From: Marinobacterium litorale DSM 23545
Lineage (GTDB): Bacteria > Pseudomonadota > Gammaproteobacteria > Pseudomonadales > Balneatricaceae
Assembly: GCF_000428985.1 (NCBI RefSeq)
Contig: NZ_AUAZ01000007.1
Coordinates: 62,001 to 126,000, forward strand
Direction of reading: 5' to 3'
DNA length: 64,000 nucleotides
The notes beneath the pieces were generated by a model, which was given only the letters and a program-made list of their open reading frames with translations, ran no database searches and was not told where the DNA came from. Shown piece by piece: positions 63,796-64,000 of the stretch. Within the stretch, counting starts at the first letter, position 1; each line of letters begins with the position of its first letter. Made by a program: the position numbers and the translations under genes.

Positions 63796-64000
63796 ATGGG
63801 GACACGGCTGACGACTACGTCTCCAGACTCCAGGCTCCAGTGGGCAGCTGAAATCAGCATCTACCTGGTATTGGCGTACCTGATAAACGTGGCTTTTATC
63901 TTCCCGGTGGCGGATGCCTATCTTAAGCCATTGATGCTGATCTCCGTGTTGTTGTGCCTCGGGCTTCGCCGTCAGGCGGGGGACTGGAGCACGGTGCAAA
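63796..64000 (+). CDS. Partial membrane protein of the polysaccharide locus
   Basis: The frame starts at ATG 63796, five bases after the dehydrogenase stop, and runs off the right edge after 68 codons. The visible part has a short hydrophilic start (MGTRLTTTSPDSRLQW) and two hydrophobic segments (ISIYLVLAYLINVAFIF and PLMLISVLLCLGL). It may be an O-antigen ligase or polymerase-like protein, but too little is present to decide. Confidence 0.6.
   Translation, partial: MGTRLTTTSPDSRLQWAAEISIYLVLAYLINVAFIFPVADAYLKPLMLISVLLCLGLRRQAGDWSTVQ

Overview
The window is about 64 kb from a gammaproteobacterial chromosome, most likely a Pseudomonadales/Oceanospirillales-type organism. Evidence is the neighbourhoods yrdA-prlC-zinc ribbon-tag, asmA-mutY-yggX, hisBHAF, argE-argA beside pit/DUF47/CYTH, aapJQMP and glnE/ilvE, all familiar from Pseudomonas relatives. 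I cannot name a genus. The core genes look intact, have good ribosome-binding sites and are densely packed. Core region 1 (1-11.8 kb): a partial gamma carbonic anhydrase gene, oligopeptidase A, a zinc-ribbon protein and Tag DNA glycosylase. Then comes a zinc-uptake locus in which zur-znuC-znuB and a MATE exporter diverge from znuA around a 15-bp Zur-box palindrome. Two identical tRNA-Leu(CAG) genes follow, then a 43-residue membrane protein, an NMT1-like/diguanylate cyclase fusion, a TonB/TolA-C protein and a short-chain dehydrogenase. Mobile region (11.87-31.24 kb): foreign DNA sits in a tRNA-Phe(GAA) gene. An 85-bp imperfect direct repeat (53 bp perfect, covering the tRNA 3' half) marks the two ends. 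The outer element looks like a roughly 5-kb integrative element with an AAA ATPase plus unknown protein as cargo, a replication-initiation factor, a small HTH protein and a tyrosine integrase. Directly after the integrase stop codon, a second element of about 14.2 kb lies between perfect 15-bp inverted repeats (16761-16775 and 30931-30945). It has the early region of a Mu-like transposable phage: repressor with operators, Ner, CII-like protein, DDE transposase, MuB-like ATPase, a tandem winged-helix protein, a second odd AAA ATPase and a second Ner. It also has a Mor-like activator, a Mu-I-type protease and a full-length tape-measure protein. I find no terminase, portal, capsid, tail-sheath/tube, baseplate, fibre or lysis gene. 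It is either a neatly pruned prophage or a transposable phage satellite, and I consider it the most interesting object in the window. Core region 2 (31.2-64 kb): yggX, mutY, asmA, a two-receiver response regulator, hisBHAF, a periplasmic ATP-dependent DNA ligase, ilvD, alanine dehydrogenase, a PepSY/PhoP-PhoQ-like operon, argE-argA, pit with its DUF47 partner, a CYTH triphosphatase with L-asparaginase, the aapJQMP amino-acid importer, glnE, ilvE, and the start of a polysaccharide locus (ELM1-like protein, nucleotide-sugar dehydrogenase, partial membrane protein). These genes centre on nitrogen and amino-acid metabolism: histidine, arginine and branched-chain amino-acid synthesis, amino-acid import, asparagine and alanine breakdown, and glutamine synthetase control.
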